From Hemibagrus wyckioides (taxonomy: Eukaryota > Chordata > Actinopteri > Siluriformes > Bagridae): a stretch of DNA of 64,000 nucleotides. The notes beneath the pieces were generated by a model. That model saw only the letters and a program-made list of their open reading frames with translations. It searched no databases and was not told the origin of the DNA. The stretch is from positions 740,573-804,572 of the forward strand of contig NC_080715.1 in NCBI RefSeq assembly GCF_019097595.1. The letters run 5' to 3'. This document shows, piece after piece, positions 33,045 through 43,653 of this stretch (positions within the stretch are counted from its first letter, which is position 1; every line of letters begins with the position of its first letter). The translations under genes were made by a program, and so were the position numbers.

Positions 33045-33639
33045 GGTAACGCTTTATAATAACTGCACACTATTAAGCATTAGTTAAGCATGAGTACATA
33101 CTTTATTAATCATTTACAAAGCATTCCTTCTATATTAATATTCATTAGCAAGCAGTTTATTAATGTCATTATAAATGCTTTATTCATGATCAAAAAGCAT
33201 ATATATATAATGTGCTTGATAATAGCATTTACATACTTTATTAATAATCATTTTTACAATAAATATTAAATTACATATAATCCATTTATTAAGGGGATGT
33301 CAGTGGTTTATAAGATCATTTGAAAAGTGTAAGTAAATGATTAATAACCAATGTAAATGTACATTTATACATTAGATGTACTGTTAATGAGTGTTAATAA
33401 ATGCTTTATAAACACGTATTCTAAATATAAATCATGATTAATTCAGGTACATAAAAACCATTTACTAGTTGTTAGTTAACTATTTTTGTGAGCTCATCTA
33501 AAGCGAGGACTATCTATGCCTTATAAAGCAGTTACAAAGGAGATTTAAAGGCTCAGTTATTTTCTCAACAGAAAAAGGAAACAAACACAGCAAAGAGTGA
33601 TACAGTACATAGAAATATTTATTTCAAGATGCACAAAAT
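33045..33639 (+). repeat. Merlin left terminal inverted repeat
   Basis: 595 bp complementary to 37181-37782 with only scattered small differences. It ends at TCAAGATGCACAAAAT, about 20 bp short of the stop codon of the CCDC106-like gene. Confidence 0.9.
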
Positions 33640-33659
33640 GGAACTGTACAACTTTACAT

Positions 33660-35083
33660 TTAAAAATAAACCTCTTTTATAAGCAGTTCCTGATACTTGA
33701 CAGGTGCATCGAAGAACAGCTCTGCGATTGGAGCACTTACTACCACTGTGTTCCAGTCCACCCCAACATGCTTGAAAGCAGCTAACATGGTCCCTCTTCT
33801 ACTGAAGTGGTGAAGAATTTTTTTGTATCGGATCACCACCTGCTGTGGGTTTTGAGCTGTAATTCAGAGAAAATAGAATTAGTGTTAGTATTTGCTTTTA
33901 TTATTCCCACACCCACCATTGACTTACATTGTTTCAATCTATAGTATGATACATTCCACAAACATCAGTTTAGAAAAAGAGCAGACCACCCCAGTTACAC
34001 CTACACCTAAAATAAAATGCTTAAATTAAGCCCATGAATAAGGTTCCTATTATACAGAGTTGTGCTGATTTATTGGTTTATCTAACCAAAAAATATTTCT
34101 CATCAGGATAGTTTATATAGTTTCCTGTAACCTCTACTGTGAAGTACTTGGAAGCTTATAAAGCTATTATGTAATGCTTAAAATTAGCATTCTAACCTCT
34201 CTTACGTGTCTTTGCTTCAATATTCTTTGACTTCCTCCCATACTTTTTCCCTTTTCCCTTCCTTTTTGTCCTCTTCTTCTTTCTGTTCCCCTCTGATGAG
34301 GATGTCTTAGAGGAAGAGTCAGACATAGTATCAGAGGATGATTCATCTCAGCTGTCACTAAAGGAATCTGAAGACAACGGAGTTGCCTGGACGGACCCTG
34401 TGTCCCCTCTTTTAAGAGCTTTTAAATAGATACAAATACATGCATAAGACCCACAGCTAGTGGCACATGGCACATAGGAATACAAAGTTAAACTAACATA
34501 AGTTCACTGTACTATAATTTCAATACATTTTGTCTGTAAGGAGACTTGCCTGATGCCAGCTGCTCTTTTAGATAGTCTCTCTCTTTGGTCAGCTCATCAA
34601 TCTTCTCCTTTTGCCACTCTACTGTGAACTTACACATCTCCAACTCATGGGATTTTCTTTTGTCTGCCAGCTGGGGGCCATGGACACACCTGATTGAAAG
34701 TAATTGTAGAAATTATTCAATGGATTTAGAATATTCTTTTAACTTTACTGTTGTCTAACAAACTGTCATCCCGCCCTGCCCCTGTATATTACACAAAGAG
34801 AAAAAAAAGTCTCCTGTTGACAGCTAGGTTTCTGCCAGCCTGAGGATGTATACAGTGCAGCGGGTCACAGCGCTCCCACCCCCCTGTGTGTCCCCCGCAT
34901 CAAGACCTGTAGCAAGCCGCTAGCTTGCTAGCCATCATTCATAACGCGTGCCTGTAAACCAAGAAAGATACTCACCACTAGTGCCGCTGATTGACATTTA
35001 ATATCCAATGTGTCCATCTCCACACAGGTATTCCTTTTGGCCCTGGTCCACATGCCCTCTCGATTTTGGTCAGAGGTCTCCAT
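33660..35083 (-). pseudogene. CCDC106-like passenger gene inside the Merlin element
   Basis: Proposed minus-strand exons are 34976-35083 (METSDQNREG start), 34550-34689, 34197-34406 and 33660-33856. Exon 2 gives a charged coiled coil (ELEMCKFTVEWQKEKIDEL). Exon 3 is a Ser/acidic then Lys/Arg-rich region (EGNRKKKRTKRKGKGKKYGR). Exon 4 gives the conserved-looking end VVIRYKKILHHFSRRGTMLAAFKHVGVDWNT, then APIAELFF, split here as the family's C-terminal block. Exons 2-4 join in frame; the exon 2/3 intron uses a GC donor (GCAAGT). Faults are one TGA in exon 3 (about 34350) and no frame-matching splice from exon 1 to exon 2. The similarity to CCDC106 proteins, which are abundant in fish genomes, is by recollection. 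Function in transposition is unknown. Confidence 0.6.
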
Positions 35084-35285
35084 GTCCTAAATGCAATGCT
35101 TTATCATTTCTTCCTTCCATTGATAAAGTTTGAAAGCACAAGTTTTTCTGTGTCCACATTGATTACGCAGGATAGATGGAGCATGAAATCTCCAGCCCAT
35201 GAGATCACAAACTAGCTGGACATTACCTTAAAATAACTTTCGTCTAAAGCAAATATTTTATTAAAATTAAAATAAAGAAGAAAAA
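35084..35285. promoter_or_regulatory. Putative bidirectional promoter of the Merlin genes
   Basis: About 200 bp separate the two divergent start codons, so transcription control for both must lie here or in the first exons. No specific motif is claimed. Confidence 0.45.
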
Positions 35286-36979
35286 ATGAGCAGATTAACT
35301 CGGCTAAAGAAGCTTATTAATCAGCGCAGCTCAATGAAGAATACCCTGAAGTTGATTAAGTGTCTTCAGAAAATAAAACTGCTAAAAAAAATTAAATGCA
35401 CAATATGCCACCGGGCATATGAAGAAAAGAACGAACAGTGGAGATCAATATGCTTGGTAAGAAATATATAATAAATTAAGTACACTAATTTGCAATAAGT
35501 GATCATGTTGGTGGACATTACAGCATAATCATACCATTGCATGAAGCCTCTTTATTTTAATAGGATTTGTCGACAACACATGATGGAAGGGCAAAACAAA
35601 TTTCTGTCAGGTACAAAGCAATCTTCAGTGCATCAAAGGTCTCCTTCAGTAAGTGGATTCAGTTCATGTACAGGTAGGCAAGTAATGACAGTAGGAACAT
35701 AAACATGTATATCATAAAGTCACTTTGTTGCTGTTCTCTTTGTAATGTGCATAAAATATGCACTTTGAATATTTTAAATAAATAAGGCATATAGTGTCAA
35801 TTATTTTACATAAAGGCGTACATAAACATTACGTGTTTTATTTGCTTTTAAAGGTTTTCACAGGGTCTACGGTTACGGCAGAGCGACATGATGGATGACA
35901 GCATTGCAGGCAGTTCAGCAACTATGACAAAGAAAAAAAGAGAAATCTGTGTCACAGCAGTGGAAAAGATGAGAAGGCGTACAGGTCAGCAGATTGGTGG
36001 AAGAAGGGAGTTTGTTGTGATAGATGAAAGCCATTTTCGGCACAAAAGAAAGGTATGTTACAGCAATATCAACTTTAAATAAATGTCAAATTTAGTTTAA
36101 CATCTTAAATTTATGTTAATGAATGTTAATTATAGTACTCTGTTAATTTAATGTGAGGGGATGTAAACTTCACCCTAATCCTAACATAAATTTTATTGCA
36201 TATTAAGCCAGTAAAAATGTACCAGAAGTAACAAAAATGGTCAAGGATTGTATAAATGATAAGTTATGATAAAATAATGAAAACTACAAAAGTGCAAATG
36301 TTGGCATTGACAAATTAATTAAAAATCAACTTTAATTAATTTCTGATGAAGAAACATAGGTGCTTACTGTGCAGTAAATATCATGATGATGAAAACAAAA
36401 TCTCAAATCAAAAATGGGATGCAAACTTTTGCACTAAACTGTACCAAAGTTACAGTTATTATGATCTATCTTGTTGTGGCTGTGTTTGTTGTGTTGGTTT
36501 TCGATCAGTATGGTAGAGGAAGAATGGCTGGTGGGTGGAAAAGAAAGAAGTGGGTCTTTGGGATGCTAGGTGTGATGCATCATCCACAGCGAAGATCTGG
36601 AAAACCTATTCTACATCTTCTAGAGAGAAGATCTAGAAGGCATCTTGTCCCCTTGATTGCCCATCATATGATACCCGGGTCATCAATTATCAGTGACGAG
36701 TGGCGTGCATATCGCATACTCCCTGCACTAGGGTAGAACCATCACACTGTCAACCACAGCAGGTGGTATGTAGATCCCCACACTGGTGCCCATACCCAGC
36801 ATAATGAAAGGGCATGGAGAGCCTACAAGGAGCAGATTTGGAGGCTTAGGGGAAATCAGACCGAGAGTTTGCTATCTGACCACCTTACAGTTATTGAGTG
36901 GAATGAATGACTAGCAAAGAAACACCATGGTGGTGCATTTGGCAGACTGATTCATGACATTTCAAAAAAGTACAAGTAG
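35286..36979 (+). pseudogene. Merlin transposase (DDE, IS1595-like), four exons, two nonsense codons
   Basis: Exons 35286-35456, 35564-35673, 35854-36052 and 36509-36979, each with GT/AG borders, join in one frame of 317 codons including stop. The N-terminus is Lys-rich with a CTIC pair. The catalytic domain has D1 in FVVIDESHF (end of exon 3), GGWKRKKWVFGML, D2 in SIISDEWRAY, then VDPHTGAHTQHNERAW with the likely third residue Glu. Two stops interrupt exon 4: TAG at 36734-36736 (before NHHTVNHS) and TGA at 36908-36910 (after VIEWNE, probably a former Trp). Everything else is intact, suggesting recent decay. The enzyme would cut and paste the element through its inverted repeats. Confidence 0.85.
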
Positions 36980-37180
36980 TCATTCAGTCACTATTACCAC
37001 TGTAAGAGCACTGGGATGGCAGGAATTGATGTCGTTCTATGGGAAAGATAAACTTAATTTATTTTGTCTTGATAGTGTCAAATGTAAATGTCATATATTG
37101 TATATCTCTGCTAATTGTGAGTCTTCAGTTTGAAATGTAGAATTTGCAAATTTGTTTTTTTTGTGCTCATTTTCTTGCTT

Positions 37181-37782
37181 ATTTTGTGCATCTTGAAATA
37201 AATATTTCTATGTACTGTATCACTCTTTGCTGTGTTTGTTTCCTTTTTCTGTTGAGAAAATAACTGAGCCTTTAAATCTCCTTTGTAACTGCTTTATAAG
37301 GCATAGATAGTCCTCGCTTTAGATGAGCTCAGAAAAATAGTTAACTAACAACTAGTAAATGGTTTTTATGTACCTGAATTAATCATGATTTATATTTAGA
37401 ATACATGTTTATAAAGCATTTATTAACACTCATTAACAGTACATCTAATGTATAAATGTACATTTACATTGGTTATTAATCATTTACTTACACTTTTCAA
37501 ATGATCTTATAAACCACTGACATCCCCTTAATAAATGGATTATATGTAATTTAATATTTATTGTAAAAATATAAATTGATAATTAATAAAGTATGTAAAT
37601 GCTATTATCAAGCACATTATATATATACGCTTTTTGATCATGAATAAAGCATTTATAATGACATTAATAAACTGCTTGCTAATGAGTATTAATATAGAAG
37701 GAATGCTTTGTAAATGATTAATAAAGTATGTACTCATGCTTAACTAATGCTTAATAGTGTGCAGTTATTATAAAGCGTTACC
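37181..37782 (-). repeat. Merlin right terminal inverted repeat
   Basis: 602 bp, the complement of 33045-33639. Ends in GCGTTACC immediately before the AAAATTAA duplication. Confidence 0.9.
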
Positions 37783-38040
37783 AAAATTAAATAAAAGAAA
37801 AACAGTTTTTTTTTTTTTTTTAAATATCCACTAGCTAGAAACTTCCCCTATAATGACTGTGTGTAAATGTCCGTTCCTGTGCCATGATTTTATCCGCTGA
37901 TTTTGATGATTTTTGGCATTTATGATTTCCTCATCTCAAACAATTTATTGAAACAAAAGCCAACAACAGTGGTGGATATACAAAAAATAATATAATAAAA
38001 AATGTCAATGTCTCAATAATTTGTCATGTGCCCTTGACCA

Positions 38041-38855
38041 TCAATTACAGCTAGACAATGACGTCTCATGCTGTTCACGAGTCAATGAGTCAACACGAGG
38101 CATGGCATTCCACTCTTCTTGAAGGGCGGCCCTCAGGTCATTGAGGTTCTGGGGTGCAGGGTTACGAGCCTCTACACGGCCACTCGGCTGATCCCAGAGG
38201 TTTTCTATGGGATTCAGGTCTGGAGAAAGTGCAGGCCACTCCATTTGAGGTACCCCAGCCTCCAGCAGCCGTTCCCTAATGATGCTCCTCGATGAGCTGG
38301 AGCATTGTCGTCCATGAAGATGAAATTAGGCCTGTGTTGTTCATGCAGGGGCACAATGACTGGATTAATGATGTTATTCAGGTAGTATTGGCTTGTCACT
38401 GTACCATTCACAAGATGTAGGGCATTTCTGTATTGAGTGGACACACCTGCCCAGACTGTAACACCACCACAACAGTGGCTGATGCATAGCGCTCTCCTTG
38501 ACATCTCCAACGTTGTTGGCGGCCATCGTTTCTGCACAAAGTGATTCAACTTTCATCAGAGAACAGCACTGAGTCCCACCGGTCCCTCGTCCAGCATAAA
38601 TGCTCCCTGGCCCGACGCCTGTGCCTGGTGGTGTGGTCAGGTACCCTTGCAGGTTGTCTAGCATGCAGACCACGCTGATGTAAATGGTTTCCAATGGTCT
38701 GACGTGACACTTAGGTGATATCTCTGTCGCAACCTGCTGATGACACTCTGTGACACTCTAAGCTCAGTGGCCACTTCCCTCTGAGAACATCCTGTTTGAA
38801 GCCTCACAATGGTGAGGTTCTGTTGATCAATTGTTAGGTGTGGTCTTGGTCTCAT
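38041..38855 (-). pseudogene. Tc1-like transposase pseudogene
   Basis: The natural start is likely MRPRPHLTIDQQ at 38855. A paired-type HTH follows (QREVATELRVSQSVISRLRQRY), the middle with VTVWAGVS, the second acidic residue in FIFMDDNAPAHR, and the terminal SPDLNPIENLWD carrying the third acidic residue. At least two frameshifts (about 38690 and 38260) split it into three frames. It belongs to the outer Tc1-like element at 32512-39153. Confidence 0.85.
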
Positions 38856-39153
38856 GATGTCAAAATGTGAACAGCATGATGAAGAGGACTGTTTAAATAC
38901 CAATTCTAATTGAACCAGAAAATTTATTGGTGGATTCATGGATCAAACACCAGTTGTGAATTTTGCCATTAAGCACCTTGTTAGAGAACAGCAAGTTATG
39001 CAAAAAGTACTGAAACACTGAACAGATGGACATGTGCATTCAAAAGTGTAGAGAAGGTCAAATTAAATTCACCTGGAAAGGTTATAGTGCATTTTAGGTG
39101 CATCCTGAAATTTGACCCGAAAGCCGAATATTCTTAATTTTTTGTGAGTAGTA

Positions 39154-40290
39154 TATGTTCAGGGAGGCTGCAACCAACAACTCCAGTGACTCCAACTACT
39201 TAGAGGAGTACACGGCATCACTGACCAGCTACACTGGTAAGTCCAGTGATGACGTGTCCATCTCCAAGACCACCACATGCTCCAACCAGAAGTTGTGGCT
39301 GACCACAAAGGTGCGTGTGCTGCTGAAGTCTAGAGACTATGCTCTCAGAGCAGGGGGACAAGATGGCCTTAAAAACAGCAAGGGCCAAACTGTCTCCAAG
39401 CTATCAGAGAGGTGAAACACGCACACACCCAAAAAAGACCACTTCCAAGGCAGTGGAGATACTTCACTGAACTACAATCATGCAATCATGAAAGACAACT
39501 TTATCTTCCTGTGACAGAGATGCCTCCCTTCCAGATGTGCTGAATGACTTCTATGCTCAGTTTAAGGTACAGAACCATGTGGCAACAAGGAAGACCATCA
39601 CTCCTCCCAACGACCAGGTGCTCTGTCAGAGTTAACTCATGGACATCTGCTGGCCCAGATAACATTCCAGGTAAAGTTCTCAGGGAATGTGCACAACAGT
39701 TAGTGGATAGTTAGTGGTTAGTCTTCACTGACATCTTCAACATTTCCCTGAGCAGCAACATTGTTCCTACATGCTTCAAGACAACAACCATTGTCCCCTT
39801 GCCAAAAAAAGTCTAGAGTATACTGCCTCAATGACTATTGTCCAGTCACACTCACACCCATCTTGATGAAGTGCTTTGAGAAGCTCATCATGAGGCATAT
39901 CAAGACACAGCAACCAGCCTGCCTGGACTCCATGCAGTTTGTGTATCGTCCAAACCGCTCCATGGATGGTGCCGTCAACACAACCCTCCATCTGGCAATT
40001 ACCTACCTGTTCAATAAGGATACATATGTATGAAAGCTGTTCATAAATTTCAGATCAGCATTCAATACAATCATTCCTCAGCACATAATTGAAAAGCTGA
40101 GCCTGTTCTGCCTTAACACCTCCCTCTTCAACTGGATCCTGGACTACTGCTGTTCACTCTGCTGACTCACGAGGAGGTGCAACAGGTAACAGCTTGACGT
40201 AAAGCCAACAATTTGTCTCTGAAAGTTGGCAAAATGAAAGAGATGGTTGTTGACTTTAGCAGAGTGGCCATTTCCCACTGTACATTGACA
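39154..40290 (+). mobile_element. Rex/Babar-like LINE fragment A3, right piece
   Basis: Begins with TA and MFREAATN, continuing the piece at 32440-32511. Linker (EEYTASLTSYTGKSSDDVS), RT fingers ([28 protein letters not shown]) and part of the palm ([12 protein letters not shown]) are readable in several frames with stops. RT is deleted after NWILD near 40145. It ends at VVDFSRVAIS near 40280, where an endonuclease of another copy starts. Confidence 0.8.
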
Positions 40291-41995
40291 GATCCTCTGT
40301 GGACTGCTGCGTCTTTGTTTTCAAGGAGACGTGGCTCAGCGACAGAGTTCCGGATGCTACCATTCAGCTAGCCAGGCTCACCGCGTTTTGTGCCAACAGG
40401 AATGCGGCTCAGTGCGGTAAGACTCATGGTGGCGGTGTGTGTGTTTACATCAACACGGAATGGTGTAAGGACTCTGTGCTTGTGTCTAATTACTATTCAT
40501 CGCTAGTGGAGTTTGTGACTGTTATATGCAGACCATTTTATTTACCATAGGAATTCACCACCGTATTCATTGTCAGAGTGTACATTCCCCCCAGCGCTAA
40601 TGCTAAGGAGGCTCTGGGAGAGCTCTATGGAGCTATTAGCACCCTGCAGAATGCTCACCCCGACAGACTGTTCATTATCGCCAGAGATTTCAACCATGCA
40701 AATCTCAGAACAGTGCTCCCTAAATTCCATCAGCATGTGGACTTTGCAACAAGAGGGACAAACATGCTGGATCTTGTTTATACAAACATTCCCGGTGCGT
40801 ATCGTGCGGAGCCCCGCCTCCACCTCGGCTACTCAGACCACATCTCTGTTATCTTGATTAAAGCATACAGACCACTCATCAGATGCTCTAAACAGGTTAA
40901 AGCCTGGCCAGCAGGAGCCATCTCTGCTCTTCAGGACTGTTTTGAGTGCACTGACTGGGACATGTTTAGGGAGGCTGCAAACAACGGTGACTCTAACAAC
41001 TTGGAGGAGTACACGGCATCAGTGACCGGCTACATCGGAAAGTCCATCGATGACGTGACTGTCTCCAAGACCATCACCACACGCTCCAACCAGAAGCCGT
41101 GGATGACTGCAAAAGTTCACGCCATCAGAGAGGCGAAGTGTCTCACGCTCAGAGAATCCATGGCCACTTCCAGGACAGCAGAGACTCCCGGCACATGTGG
41201 CAGGGCATCCAGGTGATCACCAACTACAGGACAACTTCACCTGCCTGTGACAGTGACGCCTCCCTCACATACGCGCTGAATGACTTCTATGCTCGGTTTG
41301 AGGCACAAAAGAAAGTAACAGAGAGGAAGACCACCACTGCTCCAGAGGATCAGGTGCCATCACCACAACCCTCCATCCCTCACACACCTGGACTGTAAGG
41401 ACTCATACATACAAATGCTTTTCATAGAAATCATAGAAATTCAGCATTCAACAAAATCATTCCTCAGCAGCTGATTGAGAAGCTGAGTCTCCTGGGCCTG
41501 AACACCTCTCTCTGCAACTGAATCCAGGATTTCCTGACTGGGAGACCTCAGTCAGTCTGGATCGGGAACAGTATCTCCAGCACCACCACACTGAGCACTG
41601 GAGCTCCTCAGGGCTCAGTCCACTGCTGTTCACTTTGCTGACTCACGACTGTGCAGTGATGCACAGCTCCAACCATATCATTAAGTTCGCCAATGACACA
41701 ACTGTGGTGGGTCTCATCAGTCTCATCAGTAAGAACGACGAGTCAGTGAGACTCACTCTTACACACCCCTCACACACACTCTTGCACACCCCACACACCC
41801 CTCACACACACTCTTACACACCCCACACACCCCTCACACACACTCTTCACCCTCCTGCCATCTGGAAAGAGGTACCGGAGCATTCGGGCCTCACAACCAG
41901 ACTGTGTAACAGTTTCTTACCTGTTACACTACCTCAACCGCTGCTACTGTATGTTTTTGCACCATGCATAATGTCAGTATATGTATATATATATA
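40291..41995 (+). mobile_element. Rex/Babar-like LINE fragment A4
   Basis: Endonuclease ([65 protein letters not shown]; 40299-40880). Linker ([21 protein letters not shown]; to 41216). Scattered RT pieces follow (41460-41740, including GAPQGS and FANDTTVVGL instead of FADD). Deletions remove the RT fingers, and a minisatellite replaces the C-terminal region. A stop splits the endonuclease near 40550. It is interrupted at 41996 by a Tc1-like element, and its 3' UTR continues at 43654-44000. Confidence 0.8.
41757..41848 (+). repeat. Minisatellite, unit about 32 bp (CACACACTCTTACACACCCC type)
   Basis: Nearly three tandem copies of a CA/CT-rich unit lie inside the LINE remnant, between the RT FANDD-like box and the C-terminal RYRSIRA-like end. 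Confidence 0.75.
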
Positions 41996-43653
41996 CAGTA
42001 TCTGACAAAAGTGAGTATACCCCTCACATTTTTGTAAATATTTTATATTTTAATATTTCATGTGACAACACTGAAGAAATGACCCTCTGCTCCAATGCTA
42101 AAGTAGTGAGTGTCCAGCCTGTATAACAGAGTAAATTTGCTGTCTCCCCAAATAACTCAACACAGACATTAATGTCTAAACCGTTGGGAACAAAAGTGAC
42201 TACACCCCTAAGTGGAAATGTCCAAATTGAGCCCAATTAGCCATTTACCCTCCCCGGTGTCATGTGACTCGTTAGTGTTACAAGGTCTCAGGTGTGAATG
42301 GGGAGCAGGTGTGTTAAATTTGGTGTTATCCCTCTCACACTCTCATACTGGTCACTGGAAGTTGAACATGGCACCTCATGGCAAAGAACTCTCTGACGAT
42401 CTGAAAAAAAGAATTGTTGCTCTACATAAAGATGGCCTAGGCTATAAGAAGATTGCCAAGACCCTGAAACTGAGCTGCAGCACGGTGGGCAAGACCATAC
42501 AGCGGTTTTACAGGACAGGTTCCACTCAGAACAGGCCTCACCATGGTCCACCAAAGAAGTTGAGTGCACGTGCTCAGTGTCGTATCCGGAGGTCGTCTTT
42601 GGGAAATAGACATATGAGTGCTGCCAGCATTGCTGCAGAGGTTGAAGGGGTGGGGGGTCAGCATGTCAGAGGGGTGGGGGGTCAGCCGGTCAGAGGGGTG
42701 GGGGGTCAGCCGGTCAGTGCTCAGACCATACGCCACACGCTGCATCAAATTGGTCTGCATGGCTGTCGTCCCAGAAGGAAGCCTCTACTAAAGATGATGC
42801 ACAAGAAAGCCTGCATACAGTTTGCTGAAAATAATCAGACTAAGGACATAGATTACTGGAACCATGTCCTGTGGTCCGATGAGACCAAGATAAACTTATT
42901 TGGTTCAGATGGTGTCAAGCGTGTGTGGGGGCAACCAGGTGAGGAGTACAAAGACAAGTGTGTCTTGCCTACAGTCAAGCATGGTGGTGGGAGTGTCATG
43001 GTCTGGGCCTGCATGAGTGCTGCCGGCACTGGGGAGCTACAGTTCATTGAGGGAACCATGAATGCCAACATGTACTGTGACATACTGAAGCAGAGCATGA
43101 TCCCCTCCCTTCAGAGACTGGGCCACAGGGCAGTATTCCAACATGATAACGACCCCAAACACACCTCCAAGACCACCACTGCCCTGCTAAAGAAGCTGAG
43201 GGTAAAGGTGATGGACTGGCCAAGCATGTCTCCAGACCTAAAGCCTAAGGTGGGGGAGCACAAGGTCTCTAACATCCACCAGCTCTGTGATGTCATCATG
43301 GAGGAGTGGAAGAGGACTCCAGTGGCAACCTGTGAAGCTCTGGTGAACTCCATGCCCAAGAGGGTTAAGGCAGTGCTGGAAAATAATGGTGGCCCCACAA
43401 AATATTGACACTTTGGGCCCAATTTGGACATTTCCACTTAGGGGTGGAGTCACTTTTGTTGCCAACGGTTTAGACATTAATGTCTGTGTGTTGAGTTATT
43501 TTGAGGGGACAGTAAATTTACACTGTTATACAGGCTGGACACTCACTACTGTACATTGGAGCAGAGGGGCATTTCTTCAGTGTTGTCACATGAAAAGATA
43601 TAATAAAATATTTACAGAAATGTCAGGGGTGTACTCACTTTTGTGAGATACTG
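41996..43653 (+). mobile_element. Tc1-like DNA transposon (Tc1-2), IR/DR type, structurally complete
   Basis: Ends CAGTATCT...AGATACTG are flanked by TA within a TA microsatellite. The inverted repeats are about 239 bp (41996-42234 and 43415-43653). Each holds an outer and an inner copy of the ACAAAAGTGA(G/C)TA-like motif, the arrangement seen in Sleeping Beauty-type elements. One open transposase frame fills the middle. It inserted in the LINE A4 3' region. Confidence 0.9.
42368..43408 (+). CDS. Tc1-like transposase, open but lacking the catalytic Glu
   Basis: MAPHGKELS at 42368 is taken as the start because Tc1 transposases begin like this; the frame stays open 52 codons further upstream. 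The 346 aa have an N-terminal paired-like HTH (LSDDLKKRIVALHKDGLGYK, then STVGKTIQRF), the first Asp in LWSDETK and the second in FQHDNDPKHTS. The region that should read SPDLNPIEHLWG-like reads SPDLKPKVGEHKVSN. About ten residues including the third acidic residue are deleted in frame. A 24-bp unit repeated three times (42647-42718, VRGVGGQP) is inserted between the DNA-binding and catalytic parts. The protein might still bind the repeats but should not cut. Confidence 0.85.
   Translation: MAPHGKELSDDLKKRIVALHKDGLGYKKIAKTLKLSCSTVGKTIQRFYRTGSTQNRPHHGPPKKLSARAQCRIRRSSLGNRHMSAASIAAEVEGVGGQHVRGVGGQPVRGVGGQPVSAQTIRHTLHQIGLHGCRPRRKPLLKMMHKKACIQFAENNQTKDIDYWNHVLWSDETKINLFGSDGVKRVWGQPGEEYKDKCVLPTVKHGGGSVMVWACMSAAGTGELQFIEGTMNANMYCDILKQSMIPSLQRLGHRAVFQHDNDPKHTSKTTTALLKKLRVKVMDWPSMSPDLKPKVGEHKVSNIHQLCDVIMEEWKRTPVATCEALVNSMPKRVKAVLENNGGPTKY

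Larger units (their letters stand above)
33045..37782 (+). mobile_element. Merlin DNA transposon with long TIRs and two divergent genes
   Basis: The 4738-bp element starts GGTAACGCTTTATAATAACT and ends in the exact complement. It has the same 8 bp (AAAATTAA) on both sides (33037-33044 and 37783-37790). An 8- to 9-bp TSD, GG-starting termini and an IS1595/IS1016-type DDE transposase are hallmarks of Merlin. The inverted repeats are long, about 595 and 602 bp. Between them lie a spliced transposase gene (plus, 35286-36979) and a spliced CCDC106-like gene (minus, 33660-35083), separated by about 200 bp. The transposase has two nonsense codons, so this copy is probably not self-mobile. Confidence 0.88.
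32512..39153 (-). mobile_element. Tc1-like DNA transposon (Tc1-1), interrupted by a Merlin element
   Basis: The ends are inverted repeats of about 26-28 bp (left TACACTACTCACAAAAAGTT, right a near-identical complement at 39127-39153) flanked by TA. Its own DNA is 32512-33036 plus 37791-39153. The transposase remnant is on the minus strand near the right end. A short triplet microsatellite and other foreign-looking sequence (32786-33000) have accumulated inside. It sits in LINE fragment A3 and carries the Merlin element at 33045-37782. Confidence 0.85.

Noticed and set aside
34926..34975. GCTAGCTTGCTAGC palindrome-like sequence as an origin or operator
   Set aside because: A short GC-rich segment in the passenger gene intron; no supporting context.
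33045..37782. hAT or MULE assignment for the long-TIR element
   Set aside because: An 8-bp TSD would allow hAT, but the VIDES/ISDEWRAY/TGAHTQ transposase is IS1595/Merlin type.
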